Assembly: GCA_964244295.1 (NCBI GenBank)
Contig: CAXTIG010000047.1
Location: 1 to 55,023 of the forward strand
Direction: 5' to 3'
Length of the DNA stretch: 55,023 bases
Source of the DNA: JAJAZB01 sp964244295
GTDB taxonomy: Bacteria; Bacteroidota; Bacteroidia; Cytophagales; Spirosomataceae
The position numbers and the translations under genes were made by a program. The notes beneath the pieces were generated by a model. The model worked only from the letters and a program-made list of their open reading frames with translations. It was not told where the DNA came from and ran no database searches. Position 1 is the stretch's first letter. Each line of letters starts with the position of its first letter. This document shows positions 13,407 through 22,366 of the stretch, piece by piece.

Positions 13407-16238
13407 TTATTCCTTCACAAACTTCCTCACCGTCTGCCGCTCGCCTTCCCTCACGTTGAGCAGGTAAACGCCCGGCGTCAACTCGCGGATGGGCAGGTGT
13501 TGCACCAGCTTAGGCTGGTCTTTTCGGGGGTAAAAATGCGTGAGCCGCCGCCCGCCGAGGTCGCTGATTTCAAGGGCAACTTCGCCCCGGTAGTCGTTTT
13601 CAAGTTGAAGAATCAGCGTTTCCGAAGTCGGGTTGGGGTACACCGTCAGCCAGGGGTCGGATAGTGTGGGTTCGAGGGCGGTGATGGCGCTGACCGCCGC
13701 GTTCCATGGCGTCAGGTTGGGTTCGAAGACGGTGACCTTTTCGCTGGTGTAGACGTGGAATTCGCCGGGTCGGAACGTTAACTTCGGTGGGTTGGCCGGG
13801 TCGACGAGGCGGATTTCCGGCCCGCCGAAGAAGTCGTACCAGGTTTGCGGGGTACCGCTGCCGGTCGGAAACGCGGTGCTGATTTCCTGCGCGGTGGTCG
13901 AAAAATTGGCGAGTACCCGAATCCAATTCGTCCCGTCGCTGACGCTCAATTGCTGCACGGCCCCGGTTTGGCTCAGCGAAAAGTCGGTGCCCCGCGCCGC
14001 CGCCAGCGTTTTTTTCAAGCGAATCAATTCCGAATAAACCTTGTAGAGTTTCAGCCGGTCGGCATCGCGGTAGTACTCCCAGCGGATGGGCTTGCGACCC
14101 GTGCGGCCATTTTCGTCGATGGACACGTCGTAGCCCAACTCACCAAATTGCCAAATCATCTTCGGGCCGGGCGTGAGCAACAGCAGCGAGGCGGCAGCTT
14201 TGGCGCGTTCTAGTCCGGTTTTCAAGGTTTTGAGGTCTGCGGTGGAGGCGTTGCGCTGGGCGTCGAACAGCAGGCGCTCTTCGTCGTGGCTTTCGGCGTA
14301 ACCAATCACGGCGGGTTTAGCAAAACCCCGGGTTTTGTATGAAAGGCGATCAAAAGTACCGCCCGTTCCTTTCAGGGCCGCCCGGAAATCGCCATTCTGG
14401 TTGCCCCACACCAACATCCCGGCGTTGGTTAGTTCCAACTCCTCGCGGTCTTCGGCGAAGTGTTCCAGAATTACGTAGGCCGTCGGGTCGAGGGCGCGGA
14501 TGCGGTCGTTGAAGCGATTGAGGTTGGCGATGCGGGTGGCGTCGTAGAGGCGGAACTGGCTGTCGTTGCTCGTTTTTTTCTGGGTAAATCCTTTCGACAA
14601 ATCGAACCGAAACCCGTCCACGCGGTAGGCCGTCAGCCAGTGTTCGAGCACCCGACCGAAGTAGTTCCGGGCCAGGTCACTGTCGTGGTTCACATCGAAA
14701 AACACGTTGAAAGGGTGGGTTGCCGCCTGGTTGAACATCGGGCTGTCGGCGCTGGGTTTGCTGCCGTCCCAGTACATTTTCACGTAGGGAAATTCGTAAT
14801 CGGCGTGGTTGAACACCACGTCGAGCACCACGGCGATACCCGCCCCGTGGCAGCGATCGATGAAGGTTTTCAGCGCCTGCTCGGTGCCGTAGGCTTTGTC
14901 GGGCGCGAGAAAGTACGTGGGGTTGTAGCCCCAACTGTCGTTGGCCGAAAATTCGTTGACCGGCATCAACTCCACGCAATTCACGCCGAGGCGCTTCAGG
15001 TACGGAATCGTGTCGATCAGGGCGGTGTAGTTGCCCGCCGCCGTGAAATCGCGGACAAGGAGTTCGTAAATCACGAGGTTGTCGGAGGTTGGGCGCTGAA
15101 AGGCAGTCGTTTGCCAGGCGAACGCCGATTTGCCCGGCTGCAACACTGACACCACATTGCCCCGTGCTGCCGTCGGGAAAGGCTTCGGATTTGGGTAGGT
15201 GCTGGCGGGAATGCTGGCATCGTTTTGCCGGTCCAGAAGTTTTTCGGCGTAGGGGTCGCCGGTCGGGATTTGCCCGTCCACGAGGTACTGGAAGGCTACT
15301 TCCCCGCCCGGTGCCAGGCCGGAAATGGGGAGCCAGAATCGCTGACCGTCCGGCGTTTTTTTCATCAAAAACTCGGCCCGGAGTTCCCAGTTGTTGAACT
15401 CGCCGAGGAGGTACACCGATTTTTTACCGGGGGCCAGCAGCACGAGCGTGGCCGAACGCCCGTCGGCGGCGTAGGTGATGCCATCCTTCAAGCCAGCCGG
15501 TAGCGCTTCCACCGTTGGGGCGGGCAGCACGCTGAACGTGAGCGAGTCGCGGGCGGTTTGGCCGTTGGCGCTGGCCGTGATGCGCAGTGTGCGCGGGGTC
15601 GAACTGGCCGGGCCAACGGGCACGGTGGCCCGAAGCACGGTGTCGCTGACGCTGGCGATGGGCTGCCCGTCGAGCGTGAGGCTGAGGGTAGCGCGGGTCG
15701 AAGCCATTGCCAGCACGCTCAGGCTGCTGCCCGCTTCGGGAGCGAGGTTGTTTCGGTTGGGAGAAAAAAAGGCGACTTGCACGGTGGGAAGGTAAAGTTC
15801 AAAAGTCACGTCTTCGGTTTGGGCGCTGCCGTTGCCGCTTTTCACCAACGCGCCCATCCAACGGAGGGTTTTGTCAGTGCCGAGTTTCAAAAAAGCGCGG
15901 GGGGTGAACCGGATGCTCCAACGGTTGGCTCCGAGGGGCGTCAATTTGGCGGGGGCGAAGGCTTGGTTGAAACTGGTCTGGGCATCGAGGGTGTACTCCG
16001 GGGTGCTGCGGTTGGCGGGGTTGGCACCGCCCCAGGCCCAGAGGTATACATCGTCGCTGCGGTTGAGGAGCGCGGCGGCGCGGCCGTCGCTGGCTTTGCT
16101 GAGGTCGAAGACGAGGGTGATTTCCTGGTCGGCGCTGGGGAAGGCCGGGTACGTTGTCAGGATTTGCCCGAAAACGAAAGGGCTGAATGAGAGGAAGAGG
16201 AGGAAAAGCAGCGGTTTTCTGAGTCGTTGTGATTTCAT
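13407..16238 (-). CDS. Secreted GH13 alpha-amylase-like enzyme with T9SS tail
   Basis: 943 residues from MKSQRLRKPLLFLL (start 16238), a clear signal peptide ending near FVFGQ. N-terminal beta-sandwich domains (about 25-340, including the CBM48-like VYLLGEFNNW) precede a GH13 barrel. Conserved regions are DVVFNH (473-478), GFRFDLS with nucleophile D546, acid/base E592 in VILEHF, and HD 651-652 in AESHDEE. These act on alpha-1,4- or 1,6-glucans. The last 80 residues (VYPNPTSETLILQLE ... GVYLLNVREGE) form a type A sorting domain for the type IX secretion system, so the enzyme is exported to the surface or medium. It is transcribed alone. Exact specificity (amylase, pullulanase or branching) cannot be read from sequence. 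Confidence 0.88.
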   Translation of the reverse strand: MKSQRLRKPLLFLLFLSFSPFVFGQILTTYPAFPSADQEITLVFDLSKASDGRAAALLNRSDDVYLWAWGGANPANRSTPEYTLDAQTSFNQAFAPAKLTPLGANRWSIRFTPRAFLKLGTDKTLRWMGALVKSGNGSAQTEDVTFELYLPTVQVAFFSPNRNNLAPEAGSSLSVLAMASTRATLSLTLDGQPIASVSDTVLRATVPVGPASSTPRTLRITASANGQTARDSLTFSVLPAPTVEALPAGLKDGITYAADGRSATLVLLAPGKKSVYLLGEFNNWELRAEFLMKKTPDGQRFWLPISGLAPGGEVAFQYLVDGQIPTGDPYAEKLLDRQNDASIPASTYPNPKPFPTAARGNVVSVLQPGKSAFAWQTTAFQRPTSDNLVIYELLVRDFTAAGNYTALIDTIPYLKRLGVNCVELMPVNEFSANDSWGYNPTYFLAPDKAYGTEQALKTFIDRCHGAGIAVVLDVVFNHADYEFPYVKMYWDGSKPSADSPMFNQAATHPFNVFFDVNHDSDLARNYFGRVLEHWLTAYRVDGFRFDLSKGFTQKKTSNDSQFRLYDATRIANLNRFNDRIRALDPTAYVILEHFAEDREELELTNAGMLVWGNQNGDFRAALKGTGGTFDRLSYKTRGFAKPAVIGYAESHDEERLLFDAQRNASTADLKTLKTGLERAKAAASLLLLTPGPKMIWQFGELGYDVSIDENGRTGRKPIRWEYYRDADRLKLYKVYSELIRLKKTLAAARGTDFSLSQTGAVQQLSVSDGTNWIRVLANFSTTAQEISTAFPTGSGTPQTWYDFFGGPEIRLVDPANPPKLTFRPGEFHVYTSEKVTVFEPNLTPWNAAVSAITALEPTLSDPWLTVYPNPTSETLILQLENDYRGEVALEISDLGGRRLTHFYPRKDQPKLVQHLPIRELTPGVYLLNVREGERQTVRKFVKE

Positions 16239-16330
16239 GGGCGGGTTTGTTGGGATGACGGGCTGAATTTGTTGGTAAAAAAACGGCAATCCTTCGCGGT
16301 TTACAAACGGGAGTTTAGCGAAGCTGGATC

Positions 16331-16378
16331 CTCAGCGGATTACAAATCCGCTACTCTTGGCGACCGGATTACAAATCC
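16331..16378. repeat. Two REP-like palindromes (CGGATTACAAATCCG)
   Basis: AGCGGATT-ACA-AATCCGCT and, 15 bases further, CCGGATT-ACA-AATCCGG are two small hairpins with the same core. The second lies inside the 3' end of the maf reading frame and supplies its last codons. Short dispersed palindromes of this kind are spread in bacterial genomes by REP-associated transposases. Confidence 0.6.
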
Positions 16379-16984
16379 GGACGAGTCGGACGAGGTTAGA
16401 AACGGCTTCAGTGTTTCGTAAACCCGGTGAATGGGCAGGCCCATCACGGTAAAATACGAGCCTTCGATGCGCTCGATGCCCACCATGCCGATAAAATCCT
16501 GAACCCCGTAGGCCCCCGCTTTGTCGAAGGGGCGGCAGGTTTCGAGGTAGTAGTGGATTTCAGCATCGCTCAGTTCCCGGAAAAAAACGGAGGCCGTATC
16601 GGCAAACACCTCAAACCTACCCTGGTGCAACACGCAAACGCCCGTCGTGACCAGGTGTTTGCGGCCGGAGAGGGTGCGGAGCATCAAAAACGCCTCGGCG
16701 GCATCGGCGGGTTTATTCAAAATTACCTCGTCCACCCGCACGACCGTATCGGCGGTGAGCACCAGCGCCGTTTGGGATTCTTCCAGAAAGGCAGCGGCTT
16801 TTTGGCGGGCCAGAAAACCGGGTACGTCTACTGAAGGCAGGTCGGCGGGGAAGGTTTCCTCGGTGGATTTCACGCGAACCTCGAACGAAAACCCCGCATC
16901 GCGCAGAATTTGTTGCCGCCGGGGCGAGGCCGAACCGAGCAGGAGGGGAGAGGATAGGGAAAGCAAGGGAATGGAGAATGTCAT
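16340..16984 (-). CDS. maf: Maf-family nucleotide pyrophosphatase
   Basis: 214 residues from the ATG at 16984; the frame extends upstream but overlaps the divergent GNAT start and adds no family sequence. Family motifs are GSASPRRQQIL near the N-terminus, TADTVV in the middle and DKAGAYGVQD. Maf proteins hydrolyse non-canonical or modified nucleoside triphosphates (dTTP/UTP/m5UTP/pseudo-UTP type) to monophosphates. The C-terminus (SSGFVIRSPRVADL) is encoded by REP-like repeat DNA, so a repeat insertion seems to have replaced the natural end. Enzyme function is probably intact, since the motifs lie upstream. Confidence 0.88.
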   Translation of the reverse strand: MTFSIPLLSLSSPLLLGSASPRRQQILRDAGFSFEVRVKSTEETFPADLPSVDVPGFLARQKAAAFLEESQTALVLTADTVVRVDEVILNKPADAAEAFLMLRTLSGRKHLVTTGVCVLHQGRFEVFADTASVFFRELSDAEIHYYLETCRPFDKAGAYGVQDFIGMVGIERIEGSYFTVMGLPIHRVYETLKPFLTSSDSSGFVIRSPRVADL

Positions 16985-17029
16985 TGGAAAACCAGCCAAA
17001 TTAGGGGATTCGGGCGAAAAGACGTTTTT

Positions 17030-17560
17030 TTGAAGGTGAATCCTACTTTTTGCATCCAACTCGCCACGCCCGCCGACGCCGACCTGCTCGTGGTCCTGGG
17101 GCGCCAGACCATGCGCGAAGCCTTCGGGGCGGACAACACCGAAAAAAACCTCGGCATCTACCTCGATTTGGCCTTTACCTCCGAAAAAATTCGGGACGAA
17201 CTCCGCGAGGCCCGCGTGACTTTCTTTTTAGCTAAACACGAAAACGAGGTGCTGGGTTATGCCACCTTACGGCGTTCCGGCTTTAAACCAACCCGGCTCC
17301 GGGGAAAACGGGCGGTGGAATTGCAGCGAATTTACGTACTCCAGCGCGCCCAGGGGCTGGGCCTGGGCCGGTTTTTGATGGAAACCTGCCTGAATACCGC
17401 CCGCGCCGAAGGTTACGAAACCCTGTTTCTGGGGGTTTGGGAAAAGAATTACCGGGCGCAGGCGTTTTATCAAAAGCTTGGTTTCCAGCGTTGCGGCTGG
17501 CACTACTTCCAGTTTGGCAGCGAGCGCCAGCGCGATTACTGGATGAACATCGAACTCTGA
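17030..17560 (+). CDS. GNAT-family N-acetyltransferase
   Basis: 176 residues. The acetyl-CoA loop is QRAQGLGLGRFLM, preceded by the beta-strand ELQRIYVL and followed by LFLGVWEKNYRAQAFYQKLGF, a standard GNAT core. The substrate is unknown. No ATG is available near the start: TTG at 17030 or GTG at 17036 are the options, 45 bases from the divergent maf start. The stop is 10 bases before the next gene, so the two are probably co-transcribed. Confidence 0.82.
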   Translation: MKVNPTFCIQLATPADADLLVVLGRQTMREAFGADNTEKNLGIYLDLAFTSEKIRDELREARVTFFLAKHENEVLGYATLRRSGFKPTRLRGKRAVELQRIYVLQRAQGLGLGRFLMETCLNTARAEGYETLFLGVWEKNYRAQAFYQKLGFQRCGWHYFQFGSERQRDYWMNIEL

Positions 17561-17570
17561 GAAAGATAGT

Positions 17571-19613
17571 ATGAAACAACCGCTACTTCGCCGGATCGTC
17601 TGCTTCCATCTGCGCGGCCAATCCGGCGGAGGGGGGCCGGACGTTTCGGGAGAAAAGGGCCGTCTTTGGGTTTTACTTTTCATTTTTCATTTTTCACTTT
17701 TTACGTTCACCGCCCTAGCCCAGGTACCGGGGGTCTCGCCCAGCGATACGACCAAACCCGTGGAGCGGGAGTTTATGACCAAAGTCAAACCCGCCGAACG
17801 CGACAGCGCCTACATTCGCGACAGTACGTTTTACACCAACCTGAAGCGGCGGATGGAGAAACGAGGCTTTACCCGTGACTTATACAACTTCCTGTTTCGC
17901 GACGTATACAACACCAACGCCCTCCAGCAGGAGGTCGATACGTTGGATCAAAATCCCTTTCTACCCTACGGCGGACGCGTGATTCGCCGCATCATCGTCC
18001 GGCGGCTGGAGGTGTTCGGGCCGAGCGTGTACGATACCCTGCGCAAACCCGGTAGCTGGTTCGAGCGGGTCGGCAACCGGTTGCACACCGACACCCGTGA
18101 GTCGGTCATCAAAAAATCGTTTCTGCTTTTCAAGGAAAACGATGCCCTCGATCCCGAACTGCTGCGCAACAACGAGCGCCTGCTGCGTAGCTCCAACATT
18201 TTCCACGATGCCCGGATCGTGATCATCCCCGAACCCCGCGACCCCCGCGTGGTGGACGTGCTCATTCTGACTCAGGACGTGTGGTCGCTCAATCCGGAAG
18301 GCGGCGTGGGGGGATTCAACAATGTTCAACTCACCCTCGAGCAGCGCAATTTCCGGGGGCAGGCTCACACCTTTACCAATGGCTTCGCCTACGATGGCAA
18401 CGTGCCCGACAGCATCGGGCGGAAGTTTGAATTTTTCAGCAATTACCGAATCCCGTACATCGCCCGGACGTTCGTCACCGGAGAGGCATCCCTGGTTTGG
18501 AAACGCTACCAGCGCTCGGTGGGCCTGTCGGTGTACCGTCCTTTCCTCACGCCCGAAAGCAAGTGGGCCGGATCGGCCACGTTGAGCTATAATTCCGTCC
18601 GATACCAGGTTTTTATCGATTCGCTTACCGTTCAAACCCGGTTGGTTCCGGTCAATTATGCCCTGGGGGATATTTGGATTGGCCGGGCGTTTAAACTGGA
18701 TTTTCTGCAAGGGGTCAGCGACGATTTCAAGCGCCGGAGCCGGTTGATTGTGGCCCTGCGCGCCACCGGGTACAAATACACGCGTCGCCCGGAGGTGAGC
18801 GACAATGAAAATGAATTGTACCAGAACTCCCGCTCCCTGCTCTTTAGCTTGGGTTTCACCAACCGCGATTACCAGCGGGACCTGCTCATTTATGGCTTTG
18901 GCCGCACCGAAGACGTGCCCGTTGGCTACCTGGCTCAGATCGTAATTGGCCCCGAAAGTGCCGAACTCGGCAGCCGCACCTACTCGGCTTTTCGGCTGGC
19001 GCGGGGTGGCTACCTGGGCCGCAACCGGGGGTACCTCTACACGCTCGTCAACTTCGGGGGGTTTTTCCGTCGGGGTGGGGCCGATCAGGGGGTCGTCAAT
19101 GCCGAGGCTACTTATTTTACGCCCCTGATGCACTGGGGGCGATCTGATTTCCGGCATTTTTTTAATCTTCGCTACACGGCGGGCTTCAACCGCTACGACT
19201 ACGAATTCATCAACATCAACAACCAGAATGGCATTACCGGCATCAGCAGCGACTTGCTGCGGGGCACGACGCGCCTCGTCGGCGGAATCGAGTCGGTCTT
19301 TTTTACCCCCTTCAACCTCATCGGGTTTCGGATGGCCATTTTTGGATTTGCCAACCTGGGTTTTGTCAGCTACTCCAACAAAGACCTCTTCAACGGCCCT
19401 CTGTATCAAGGCTACGGCTTGGGGGTGCGGTTGCGGAATGAAAACCTGACGTTCAATACCCTGCAAATCCGGCTAGGATATTACCCCAACATCCCGAACC
19501 TGACCAATCGTTTCCGGGTTGACTTCAGCGGCGAGACCCCGCTGCGATTCAATGATTTCAATTTTGACCGCCCTGAGTACCGTTCGGATGGGTTTCTAAA
19601 TTCGACGCGGTGA
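17571..19613 (+). CDS. BamA/TamA-like outer-membrane protein
   Basis: 680 residues. A signal segment lies near residues 28-50 (LLFIFHFSLFTFTALAQ); the first 25 residues are unusual and an internal start is possible. Residues about 125-245 hold POTRA-like modules (VIRRIIVRRLEVFGPSVYD, then FKENDALDPELLRNNERLLR), the part that binds client proteins. The rest is rich in alternating aromatic and hydrophobic residues with strand-like spacing and ends in a short terminal strand, as in the Omp85 barrel. It may insert or move proteins or lipids at the outer membrane; it is shorter than true BamA and is not the essential copy by context. It follows the acetyltransferase by 10 bases. Confidence 0.7.
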   Translation: MKQPLLRRIVCFHLRGQSGGGGPDVSGEKGRLWVLLFIFHFSLFTFTALAQVPGVSPSDTTKPVEREFMTKVKPAERDSAYIRDSTFYTNLKRRMEKRGFTRDLYNFLFRDVYNTNALQQEVDTLDQNPFLPYGGRVIRRIIVRRLEVFGPSVYDTLRKPGSWFERVGNRLHTDTRESVIKKSFLLFKENDALDPELLRNNERLLRSSNIFHDARIVIIPEPRDPRVVDVLILTQDVWSLNPEGGVGGFNNVQLTLEQRNFRGQAHTFTNGFAYDGNVPDSIGRKFEFFSNYRIPYIARTFVTGEASLVWKRYQRSVGLSVYRPFLTPESKWAGSATLSYNSVRYQVFIDSLTVQTRLVPVNYALGDIWIGRAFKLDFLQGVSDDFKRRSRLIVALRATGYKYTRRPEVSDNENELYQNSRSLLFSLGFTNRDYQRDLLIYGFGRTEDVPVGYLAQIVIGPESAELGSRTYSAFRLARGGYLGRNRGYLYTLVNFGGFFRRGGADQGVVNAEATYFTPLMHWGRSDFRHFFNLRYTAGFNRYDYEFININNQNGITGISSDLLRGTTRLVGGIESVFFTPFNLIGFRMAIFGFANLGFVSYSNKDLFNGPLYQGYGLGVRLRNENLTFNTLQIRLGYYPNIPNLTNRFRVDFSGETPLRFNDFNFDRPEYRSDGFLNSTR

Positions 19614-19687
19614 GGGAACTGGCTGGTCGCGTGGGCGTAAACCAACTTTTTGAGAATCCAGCACCAAACTAGTTTGTAAAAAATACA

Positions 19688-19717
19688 TTGACATTTAATG
19701 TAGATACATTAAATTTG
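19688..19717 (+). promoter_or_regulatory. Promoter with palindromic MarR operator
   Basis: ATTTAATG (19693-19700), 6-base spacer, CATTAAAT (19707-19714) is a perfect palindrome. It overlaps a -7 match TAAATTTG (19710-19717) and an upstream TTGACA (19688-19693). The MarR gene starts 27 bases later, so autorepression through this site is likely. Confidence 0.65.
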
Positions 19718-19743
19718 CATCGTTTAGCAAACAAGTCAGTAGC

Positions 19744-20202
19744 GTGTCCATCGAAAAAGACATTCAACAGGGGAAGAACTTCCGGTCAATACACCAGAAA
19801 GCGGTCGTCAATCTAATGTACACCCACGGCTGGCTGGCGGCCCAGCAAGCCGTGGTGCTGAAACCCTTTGGGCTGACTCCGCAGCAGTACAACGTGCTGC
19901 GGATTCTGCGGGGAAAAGCCCCGGAAGCCACCACCGTCAATGCCATCATCGAACGGATGCTGGACCGGATGTCGAACGCCTCCCGGCTGGTGGACAAACT
20001 CGTGGCGAAGGGCCTGGCCACTCGCACCGAATGTCCTAACGATCGCCGGGCTGTGGACGTGAAAATCACCGATGCCGGGCTAACCCTCCTCGCCGAACTC
20101 GACGAACGCCAAACCCAGTGGGAGCGGGGCTTCAGTGCCCTCAATGCGCAAGAAGCAGAGCAACTCAGTCACTTACTCGACAAACTACGCAATTCACCGT
20201 AA
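19744..20202 (+). CDS. MarR-family transcriptional regulator
   Basis: 152 residues from a GTG codon. A winged helix-turn-helix spans residues about 35-110: LTPQQYNVLRILRG, the recognition part RMSNASRLVDKLVAKGL, and the wing TRTECPNDRRAVDVKITDAG, a near-consensus MarR signature. MarR proteins are dimeric repressors released by small aromatic or oxidising ligands. The perfect palindrome over the promoter is its probable operator. A YceI-family gene follows 41 bases later and is probably its target, a pairing frequent in Bacteroidetes. Confidence 0.88.
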   Translation: MSIEKDIQQGKNFRSIHQKAVVNLMYTHGWLAAQQAVVLKPFGLTPQQYNVLRILRGKAPEATTVNAIIERMLDRMSNASRLVDKLVAKGLATRTECPNDRRAVDVKITDAGLTLLAELDERQTQWERGFSALNAQEAEQLSHLLDKLRNSP

Positions 20203-20243
20203 TCTTTTTTTCCTTTCGTTAAACTTTAATTCAAAAATCAATT

Positions 20244-20858
20244 ATGAACGTACGCACCATTTTAGCCGGTTTCGCCATAGCCTCCTTATTCGCCGCCCCC
20301 ACGATGGCCCACACGGGCAATCCCGCCGCCAAACCCACGACCTATACCGTCAATGCCGATAAAAGCACGATGGCCTGGCACGGTAAAAAAGTAACTGGTG
20401 AGCACAACGGTACGATCAACATCAACAAAGGCAACCTGATTTTCGACGGTACCAAGTTGACCGGCGGGACGCTGGAAGTGGACATGAAGAGCGTGAAAGA
20501 TCTTGACCTGACCGATGCCGGGTACAATAAAAAATTGACGACCCACCTCCTATCGGAGGATTTCTTCAACGCCGAAAAATACCCGACGGCTACGCTGAAA
20601 ATCACGAAAGTGACGCCCAAAGGCGGCAACGACTATGACGTGGCGGGTACTCTGACCATCCGCGACAAAACCAATCCAGTGAGTTTTCCCGCCACGGTAA
20701 AACTCACTGGGGGCACGGCTGAGGTTTCGGCCAAAGTAGTAGTCGACCGCTCGAAGTACGACGTGAAGTATGGCTCGAAGTCGTTCTTCGAAAACATCGG
20801 CGACAAAATGATCTACGACGAATTCGACCTGACCGCCAATCTGGTGGCGACGAAGTAA
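20244..20858 (+). CDS. yceI: YceI-family periplasmic lipid-binding protein
   Basis: 204 residues. Residues 1-22 form a signal peptide (MNVRTILAGFAIASLFAAPT). The remainder is a YceI lipocalin-like barrel: TYTVNADKSTMAWHGKKVTG at its start, then GGTLEVDMKSVKDLD, HLLSEDFFNAEKYPTA and the closing VVDRSKYDVKYGSKSFFEN. The family binds long isoprenoids or other amphiphiles in the periplasm. It is co-directional with the MarR gene and is probably repressed by it. The physiological ligand is unknown. Confidence 0.9.
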   Translation: MNVRTILAGFAIASLFAAPTMAHTGNPAAKPTTYTVNADKSTMAWHGKKVTGEHNGTININKGNLIFDGTKLTGGTLEVDMKSVKDLDLTDAGYNKKLTTHLLSEDFFNAEKYPTATLKITKVTPKGGNDYDVAGTLTIRDKTNPVSFPATVKLTGGTAEVSAKVVVDRSKYDVKYGSKSFFENIGDKMIYDEFDLTANLVATK

Positions 20859-20881
20859 GTCGTAAGCGCCTCCCTTACCTG

Positions 20882-20996
20882 CTGTCATCCCGGAAGAACC
20901 CGCGCGGCGTCCGCTCGTTGAACTACCGTTCCCGCTATCGGGAGGAAAAGGGTGGTTTGACGAGCGGACGCCGCGCGGGTTCTTCCGGGATGACAG
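20882..20996. repeat. 37-bp perfect inverted repeat, GTCATCC family
   Basis: Arms 20882-20918 and 20960-20996 are exact complements, starting CTGTCATCCCGGAAGAACCC, with a 41-base spacer. It follows yceI by 24 bases and ends in a T-run (TTTTTTTT) on the plus strand, so it also acts as a plausible terminator. The rest of the gap to 21186 holds nothing recognised. Confidence 0.75.
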
Positions 20997-21186
20997 TTTT
21001 TTTTGAACTCTTCAGCAGTCCCGGCCAATCATTCGACCCCTCCCGACCCCATTTTGCCCCGAAATTTCCCGACAAACGTTGTCCCATAGCGCCTGGAAAA
21101 CCCGAAAACGCCCGGTTGGTACGGTGTTTTACCCCTGCCAGTCGGGAACGCTCCCGTTTTTCTTCAACAAACAAAACTTTAAAATC

Positions 21187-22143
21187 ATGAACAAACTCAC
21201 TCAAACGGCAGGATTCCTGCTCGTACTGTTGGTAAGTGTCGTGAGCTTGTCGGGCTGTAAAGACGACGACGATGATGTAACGCCACCCCCTGGCAGTGGC
21301 AACACCATAAATGATTTGATCGTGAAAGATTCCAGCCTGACGTTGCTCGAAAGTGCCATCATTCGGGCCGGTTGGGAGGATACGCTTCGCAACGGCAATT
21401 TCACGTTGTTTGCTCCGACTGACTCGGCCTTCCGACGGGCCAACATCTCCGATTTCAACGGATTCTCGCCGGATTCACTCCGGAGGATACTCCGTAACCA
21501 CATCGTTACGACCCGGTACCCGGCCGCCGACATTCCGACGGCCAACAACACCGAACTTACGACGTTAGGCAATGGTCGGGTGTACGCAACCAAAACAGCG
21601 GCTGGAGCGGTGTTCGTCAACGGCATTCCCGTTACCGGAACCGAGGTTTCGGCGGACAACGGCATCATTCACCGCATCAACGGCATTTTATTGCCTGCGC
21701 TGGGTAATCTCTCGCAACTGGCCGCCCGCGATTCGTCGTACAGCCTGCTGGCCGCCGCCGTGGCCCGTGCCAGTACCAGCAACGCCGCCCTCGGTACGGC
21801 GCTGACCGGTACGACTCCGTACACAGTGTTCGCCCCCACTAATGCGGCGTTCCGGGCGGCGGGTTTTGGCTCGACCAGCGCCATCGCCGGTGCAGATTCT
21901 TCCACGCTGGCTTCGATTTTGGGAAACCACGTACTGACAGGGCGGGTGTTTGCCTCTGACCTGAGAACCGGGGCGGTGCCGACCGTCGGGGGAAGCTCCG
22001 TCACGTTTGCCCAAAGTGGCACGGGGTACACCATAGCCGGGTCGGGGAATGGTTCACAGGCGGCCGCCATCGCGCCTACGAACAGCGTAGCGACCAACGG
22101 CGTATTTTACAGCATCGACCGGGTGTTGCTTTCAGCACCCTGA
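21187..22143 (+). CDS. Lipoprotein with two fasciclin domains
   Basis: 318 residues from MNKLTQTAGFLLVLLVSVVS. The lipobox LSGC places the lipid cysteine at residue 24, followed by an acidic DDDDD tether that favours surface export in Bacteroidetes. Two FAS1 domains follow (about 38-172 and 175-318). Each has the H1 motif (TLFAPTDSAFRR; TVFAPTNAAFRA) and the H2 motif (LRNHIVTTRY; LGNHVLTGRV). FAS1 proteins mediate adhesion or bind polysaccharide. The gene is transcribed alone and ends before a terminator. Confidence 0.88.
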   Translation: MNKLTQTAGFLLVLLVSVVSLSGCKDDDDDVTPPPGSGNTINDLIVKDSSLTLLESAIIRAGWEDTLRNGNFTLFAPTDSAFRRANISDFNGFSPDSLRRILRNHIVTTRYPAADIPTANNTELTTLGNGRVYATKTAAGAVFVNGIPVTGTEVSADNGIIHRINGILLPALGNLSQLAARDSSYSLLAAAVARASTSNAALGTALTGTTPYTVFAPTNAAFRAAGFGSTSAIAGADSSTLASILGNHVLTGRVFASDLRTGAVPTVGGSSVTFAQSGTGYTIAGSGNGSQAAAIAPTNSVATNGVFYSIDRVLLSAP

Positions 22144-22180
22144 CGTTCCAGGAATTGAGAGAGGATGAGGAGGATGAAGA

Positions 22181-22212
22181 AAAGTCCCTGCCGGTTTCGG
22201 CGGGGCTTTTTT
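22181..22212 (+). terminator. Terminator of the fasciclin gene
   Basis: AAAGTCCCTGCCG, loop GTTT, CGGCGGGGC then TTTTTT; one bulge in the stem. It lies 37 bases after the stop. Confidence 0.75.
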
Positions 22213-22213
22213 G

Positions 22214-22251
22214 TTAAAAAAACAGGGGCAAGCCATTGGCCCGCCCCTGTT
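22214..22251 (-). terminator. Terminator of the aminotransferase operon
   Basis: AACAGGGGC (22221-22229) pairs with GCCCCTGTT (22243-22251). Read on the minus strand it is followed by T7, so it terminates the leftward transcript that ends with the aminotransferase. Confidence 0.7.
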
Positions 22252-22366
22252 TGCGCATCCACAAAGCGAAGCGCCGCCGGTTAAGCGGCTTTCGCTCCCA
22301 TCTTACTTTCTGTTGCGAGGTAATTGGGGAATCAGGTAACTAGTTACTATTCAGAAAATTACCCAA

